Source: Marinobacterium halophilum (GTDB taxonomy: Bacteria; Pseudomonadota; Gammaproteobacteria; Pseudomonadales; Balneatricaceae). From it: a stretch of 64,000 nt of DNA. Numbering within the stretch: the stretch's first letter is position 1; the number at the start of each line of letters is the position of its first letter. The notes under the pieces are model-generated. The model was not told the DNA's origin. It did not search any database and saw only the letters and a list, made by a program, of their open reading frames with translations. Location: contig NZ_PYGI01000007.1 of the NCBI RefSeq assembly GCF_003014615.1, positions 1 through 64,000 of the forward strand, in the 5' to 3' direction. Below, in pieces: positions 60,659 through 64,000 of this stretch. A program made the translations under genes and the position numbers.

Positions 60659-61141
60659 ATGCCTTCATTTGACGTCGTATCCGAGCTGGATATGCATGAA
60701 GTGACCAATGCTGTGGATCAGGCGAACCGTGAGTTGCAGAGCCGTTACGACTTCAAGGGTGTCAAGGCAGCATTCGAGCAGAAAGCCGAGGTTGTGACCC
60801 TGGAAGCGGAAGTGGATTTCCAGCTGCAGCAGATGCTGGAGATGTTCAAGGCCAAGCTGACCAGCCGCAATATCGACATCAAGTGTATGGAAATCAAGGA
60901 TCCAGATGTCAGCGGCGTCAAGGCAAAGCAGGAAGTGGTGTTGCGTCAGGGGCTTGATCAGCCGATGTGCAAGCAGATCGGCAAGTTGGTGAAAGAAGCC
61001 AAGCTCAAGGTACAAACCCAGATTCAGGGCGATAAGGTACGCGTGACTGGCAAGAAGCGTGATGATCTGCAGGAAGCGATCGCACTGTTACGCAGTGCTG
61101 AGCTGGAACTGCCGTTGCAGTTCAATAACTTCCGCGACTGA
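60659..61141 (+). CDS. yajQ: YajQ-family nucleotide-binding protein
   Basis: A 160-residue Yaj[35 protein letters not shown] at the N-terminus and [20 protein letters not shown] near the end. The family has a double ferredoxin-like fold, binds RNA or nucleotides, and some members bind c-di-GMP. AGGAGA stands just before the ATG. The order yajQ-ampG matches Pseudomonas. Confidence 0.95.
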   Translation: MPSFDVVSELDMHEVTNAVDQANRELQSRYDFKGVKAAFEQKAEVVTLEAEVDFQLQQMLEMFKAKLTSRNIDIKCMEIKDPDVSGVKAKQEVVLRQGLDQPMCKQIGKLVKEAKLKVQTQIQGDKVRVTGKKRDDLQEAIALLRSAELELPLQFNNFRD

Positions 61142-61144
61142 CCA

Positions 61145-61180
61145 GTACGGGCGCTGCCGTATTACAGGCAGCGTCCGTAC
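61145..61180. terminator. Long hairpin after yajQ
   Basis: A 14-bp stem with one G-T pair (GTACGGGCGCTGCC / GGCAGCGTCCGTAC) and an 8-base loop begins three bases after the yajQ stop. No T tract follows, so it may be a Rho-assisted terminator or an mRNA-stabilising hairpin serving both convergent genes. Confidence 0.5.
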
Positions 61181-61186
61181 CGCTTG

Positions 61187-61402
61187 TCATTCCTGGCAGC
61201 AAAGCAGAAACAGCTCCCGTGCCAATGCCTGTTGTTGGTTTTCGCCGTGATGACGGAAATCTTCCGCAACCAGTCCGCCCTTACTCAATAATCGATGCAG
61301 TTGTGCCCCCTGCCATTGCAACAGCATCAGGCCACTGCTTTTCTCGCTGATGCTCAATGTGGGGTTGGGTTGTTCTAGCCAGGCATTGATTTGAAATGTC
61401 AT
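61187..61402 (-). CDS. Small hypothetical protein
   Basis: A 71-residue frame between yajQ and ampG. ATG 61402 has GGAG 8 bases upstream, better than the GTG at 61411. The protein (MTFQINAWLEQPNPTLSI... ending LFLLCCQE) has no signal peptide or membrane helix and ends in a Cys pair. The Leu/Gln-rich middle could form helices. I do not recognise a family. The good ribosome-binding site and lack of a competing frame support it. Confidence 0.55.
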   Translation of the reverse strand: MTFQINAWLEQPNPTLSISEKSSGLMLLQWQGAQLHRLLSKGGLVAEDFRHHGENQQQALARELFLLCCQE

Positions 61403-61475
61403 CAGAGCCACTCCAGTCGTGAATGAATACTTAGACTATAGTGACCACCGCTCGACATGTAAATGATAATGATTT

Positions 61476-62831
61476 CTATTTGTATTTTTTGTGGGCACTG
61501 CCTTCGGAATTTTCACTAATGCCATTGAAACGGTCTCTTAACATCCAAAGCATACATAGAGACGGCAGCACCATCAGTGCGGTAACAACAAAGAACCGTT
61601 CCCAGCTGCCAAGCCAATCGACGCTATAGCCGCTCAATCCAGCCAATGTCGTTCGTCCCAGGTTGCCGAGGGACGCGAGCAGGGCATATTGGGTTGCGCT
61701 GAATGCGCGTCCGGTCAGCAGGGTCAGGAAGGACACAAAGGCGACTGTAGAGAAAGCCGTGGTGAAATTGTCGATCACCAGTGTCAACACCAGCAGCCAC
61801 TCGATGGGGCCGGTGGATGCCAGTACGGCAAACATCAAGTTGCTGGCAGCCATGGCACTGCCACCTAGCAGCAACCCCTTGACGATGCCGAAGCGGGTGT
61901 TGAACAGGCTGCCAAGGAGAGTGAAACTGACGGTCAGGAACCAGCCAAACAGTTTGGTGTACTCACCTACCTGTTCGTTGCTGAAGCCGATCTCCTTGTA
62001 GAACACGACCGACATGCGGCCGAGAAATGCTTCGCCAATCTTGAACAGGAAAATGAACAACAACAGCATGAGAGCGACCTTGACGCCATTCTTGCGGAAG
62101 AATTCGGCGAAGGGCTCGACCACGGTGACCGCAACCCAGCTCAGCCAGCGGTGTCCATGCAGCTGGCGCTGATATTGCCGGTCGGCTTGCTCCTGCAACC
62201 GATCACGCCCGGTATCCGGCTCGCGTACCAGCAGGGTGAATAGCATCAGCAGCATAATGACGCCGGCCATCATCAGGTAGATCGTACTCCAGCCCAGATT
62301 ATCGGCCTGGGTAAAGGCCAGGTAGCCGGGCCAGGAATAGCCGGTCCACCAGCCAATGATGGCGATGGCGGCTGCCGGTGGCAGGTAGTCACGTTCATGG
62401 GGAGCAAACTGGTCGATGCGGAAGGCATCAACAGCGATATCCTGAGTCGCGGAACTGGCGGCGATACCAAATGCGAACAGCCCTGCCATCAGCAGGTGCG
62501 AGGTCGGGTCGACGGTGGCCAAGAGCAGGGTAAAGGCCAGCATCATCGCCTGAGTGACCAGAATCCAGCTGCGCCGTTGGCCGAGACGGCCGATCAGCGG
62601 CAAATGCACGCGGTCTACCAGAGGTGCCCAAAGAAAGTTGATTGCATAGACAATGGCGACGCTGCCCAGCAAACCGACTTCAGCCCGCTTGATGCCGGCA
62701 TCGGTCAACCAGCCGCTGAGAATGCTGCCGGTGAGCAGAAACGGAAATCCACTGGAGCAGCCCATGAGGAATATCCACAGCAACCGGATATCCCGGTAGC
62801 GTGAAAAGGTCTCTTTCCAGGCTTGAGGCAT
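61476..62831 (-). CDS. ampG: Muropeptide permease AmpG
   Basis: A 451-residue major-facilitator permease with about 12-14 membrane segments that imports GlcNAc-anhydroMurNAc-peptides for wall recycling. LLWIFLMGCSSGFPFLLTGSIL, the QDIAVDAFR motif and VALMLLLFIFLFKIGEAFLGRM are typical of AmpG. It supplies the muropeptides whose MurNAc is later rescued by AmgK and MurU, encoded at 10-11.7 kb. Confidence 0.92.
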   Translation of the reverse strand: MPQAWKETFSRYRDIRLLWIFLMGCSSGFPFLLTGSILSGWLTDAGIKRAEVGLLGSVAIVYAINFLWAPLVDRVHLPLIGRLGQRRSWILVTQAMMLAFTLLLATVDPTSHLLMAGLFAFGIAASSATQDIAVDAFRIDQFAPHERDYLPPAAAIAIIGWWTGYSWPGYLAFTQADNLGWSTIYLMMAGVIMLLMLFTLLVREPDTGRDRLQEQADRQYQRQLHGHRWLSWVAVTVVEPFAEFFRKNGVKVALMLLLFIFLFKIGEAFLGRMSVVFYKEIGFSNEQVGEYTKLFGWFLTVSFTLLGSLFNTRFGIVKGLLLGGSAMAASNLMFAVLASTGPIEWLLVLTLVIDNFTTAFSTVAFVSFLTLLTGRAFSATQYALLASLGNLGRTTLAGLSGYSVDWLGSWERFFVVTALMVLPSLCMLWMLRDRFNGISENSEGSAHKKYK

Positions 62832-62949
62832 TGCGTGTGTCCCTGCAGGTGTAAAGCGCGCCAGTATAGCAAAGGGTGCTGGACAGATGCTGAATCGGGA
62901 CGGGGAATACGACCGGCACAGAGGAACCGGTCGCTATGGCCGTTCGAGT

Positions 62950-63711
62950 CTAGATGCGCAGGGCACCGTCGACTTCGATGCAGCGACCGTTGATGTAGTC
63001 GTTTTCGAGAATGAAGCTGACCGTTTTGGCGATCTCTTCCGGCTTGCCCAAGCGTTTGGCCGGGATGCCTGCCGCGATCTTGTCCAGCGCTTCCTGCTTC
63101 ATGCTCATGACCATCTCGGTGCCAATATAGCCGGGGGCGATGGACGCCGCACGGATGCCGTAACGGGCCAGCTCTTTGGACCAGGTCACGGCCATGGCCT
63201 GTACACCGGCTTTGGTTGCGGTGTAGTTGGTCTGGCCCATGTTGCCGGAGCGGGAAACGGATGAGATGTTGATGATGCAACCTTCAGAGCCGGTTTCGAT
63301 CATCTTGGCAGCGGCTTCGCGGGCGCAGAGGAAGGTGCCGGTCAGGTTGACGTTGATAACCTGATTCCACTGCTCCATCGACATTTTGCTGACTACCTGA
63401 CCGTCTTTGGCTTTCAGGAACAGGCCGTCGCGAGTGATACCGGCATTGTTGACCAGACCATTGATGGCACTGAAGTCACGGGCAATATCGGTAAACAGCT
63501 TTTCGACTTCGGCTTCGTCGGCAACATTGGCTACATAGGTGCGTACTTCAACGCCTTTTTCCATGCACAGACCGGCAGTTTCATCCAGATCTGCCTGGTT
63601 CAGATCGACCAGCGCCAACTTGGTACCTTTATCGGCCAATTCCAGAGCCATTGCACGACCCAGACCACGGCCGCCGCCGGTTACCACTACAACTTTATCT
63701 TTGAGTTCCAT
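62950..63711 (-). CDS. FabG-like short-chain dehydrogenase/3-oxoacyl reductase
   Basis: A 253-residue SDR. NADPH-binding VVTGGGRGLGRAMALELADKG, NNAGITRDG, Ser in NISSVSRSGN, and the YTATK catalytic Tyr-Lys pair are all present. The closest types are FabG and acetoacetyl-CoA reductase (PhaB). I start at ATG 63711 (MELKDKVVVV) with AGAGGTG upstream. No acp or fabF lies beside it, so a role outside core fatty-acid synthesis, such as polyhydroxyalkanoate precursor supply, is possible. The TAG stop is followed on the same strand by a 6-bp GACCGG/CCGGTC hairpin. Confidence 0.88.
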   Translation of the reverse strand: MELKDKVVVVTGGGRGLGRAMALELADKGTKLALVDLNQADLDETAGLCMEKGVEVRTYVANVADEAEVEKLFTDIARDFSAINGLVNNAGITRDGLFLKAKDGQVVSKMSMEQWNQVINVNLTGTFLCAREAAAKMIETGSEGCIINISSVSRSGNMGQTNYTATKAGVQAMAVTWSKELARYGIRAASIAPGYIGTEMVMSMKQEALDKIAAGIPAKRLGKPEEIAKTVSFILENDYINGRCIEVDGALRI

Positions 63712-63720
63712 GGGATACAC

Positions 63721-63962
63721 CTCTGTTGGTATGGAAATTTTTTATTGTGCAGCGCAGCATGTTGCACTGCACCAATCTAGTTGTCATCGTCCGAAAAGTC
63801 TATATTTCACATTAAAAAGGCATTAAAAGAGCTGATAATCGAAAAATTTTCAATTGCTTATGATGCTGATTTATTGCGCTAAAATACTGTTTAATAAGGG
63901 TTTTTACTTATCTCTTGGCGCGTCTTCAGTTTCTGGCGGTGACTTGGTTGAACCGAACAAAA
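63721..63962. other. AT-rich divergent intergenic region
   Basis: This 240-base gap upstream of the FabG-like gene is markedly AT-rich, especially 63800-63915, with runs such as GAAAAATTTTC. It should contain promoters for the FabG-like gene and for a gene to the right. I see no RNA gene, repeat or reliable -35/-10 pair. Confidence 0.4.
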
Positions 63963-64000
63963 ATGAAACAATCCAACCCTACAACCACAGGTCATCACCG
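63963..64000 (+). CDS. Possible 5' end of a gene cut by the window edge
   Basis: ATG 63963 opens a frame (MKQSNPTTTGHH...) to the edge of the window. There is no convincing ribosome-binding site and only 12 codons, so this is speculative. Confidence 0.18.
   Translation, partial: MKQSNPTTTGHH

Overview
The window looks like chromosome from a free-living, probably marine, gammaproteobacterium of the Oceanospirillales/Pseudomonadales type. I do not name a species. The reasons are: a PomAB-like (sodium-type) flagellar stator pair; AmgK/MurU peptidoglycan recycling next to lptD; the order kdsD-kdsC-lptC-lptA-lptB-rpoN-hpf-ptsN-rapZ-ptsO on one strand; mlaFEDCB-ibaG-murA-hisG-hisD on the other; and an AcuI-type acryloyl-CoA reductase. 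Most blocks keep the gene order known from Pseudomonas. Coding density is very high, and no gene-free gap exceeds about 300 bases.

Layout. (1) 1-3.4 kb: the tail of an unrecognised gene, an initiator tRNA with its terminator, a PilZ gene and the PomA/PomB-like stator, then a DUF72 gene. (2) 3.4-14.9 kb: apaG-rsmA-pdxA-surA-lptD on the minus strand, diverging from amgK-murU-djlA, then a DUF3530 gene and rpe-gph. (3) 15.0-24.8 kb: an accessory tellurium-resistance/stress ('Ter') locus of eleven genes, all on the plus strand, closed by a strong terminator. (4) 24.8-36.4 kb: gatCAB (minus), then mreBCD-maf-rng-yhdP (plus). (5) 36.4-45.2 kb: a long minus-strand run from kdsD to darP. (6) 45.4-52.0 kb: mlaFEDCB-ibaG-murA-hisGD (plus). 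(7) 52.0-64.0 kb: an AlgW/DegS-like protease, a Nif3-like gene, zapG (yhcB), a GntR/FadR-type regulator diverging from acuI, an HDOD-GAF protein, a panE-ppk2-ATR operon, yajQ, ampG and a FabG-like reductase.

The unusual part is the Ter locus. It opens with a degenerate TerD domain fused to a trypsin-like protease that keeps a complete His-Asp-Ser triad. Four tightly overlapping enzyme genes follow: a PRTase with a TRSP domain, a HAD hydrolase, a StiP-type PRTase with a PELOTA domain, and a TIM-barrel C-C lyase. These match the nucleoside-like-metabolite module described for Ter systems. Then comes a full sensor/membrane set, terZ-terA-terB-terC-terD-terE. The ATP-grasp partner usually seen with the enzyme module, and terF, terW, terX and terY, are not in the locus. 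The locus lies where two conserved chromosomal blocks meet (rpe-gph and gatCAB-mreBCD), which suggests insertion at a rearrangement point.

Envelope biogenesis dominates the rest: LPS transport (lptA, lptB, lptC, lptD, surA), Kdo synthesis (kdsC, kdsD), Mla lipid transport, peptidoglycan synthesis and recycling (murA, amgK, murU, ampG), cell shape (mreBCD), YhdP and ZapG. Other points of note are an ATT start codon inferred for mreC, an LptD with three extra Trp-Cys modules, a U1-U72 initiator tRNA, and a clear pair of operators in front of acuI.
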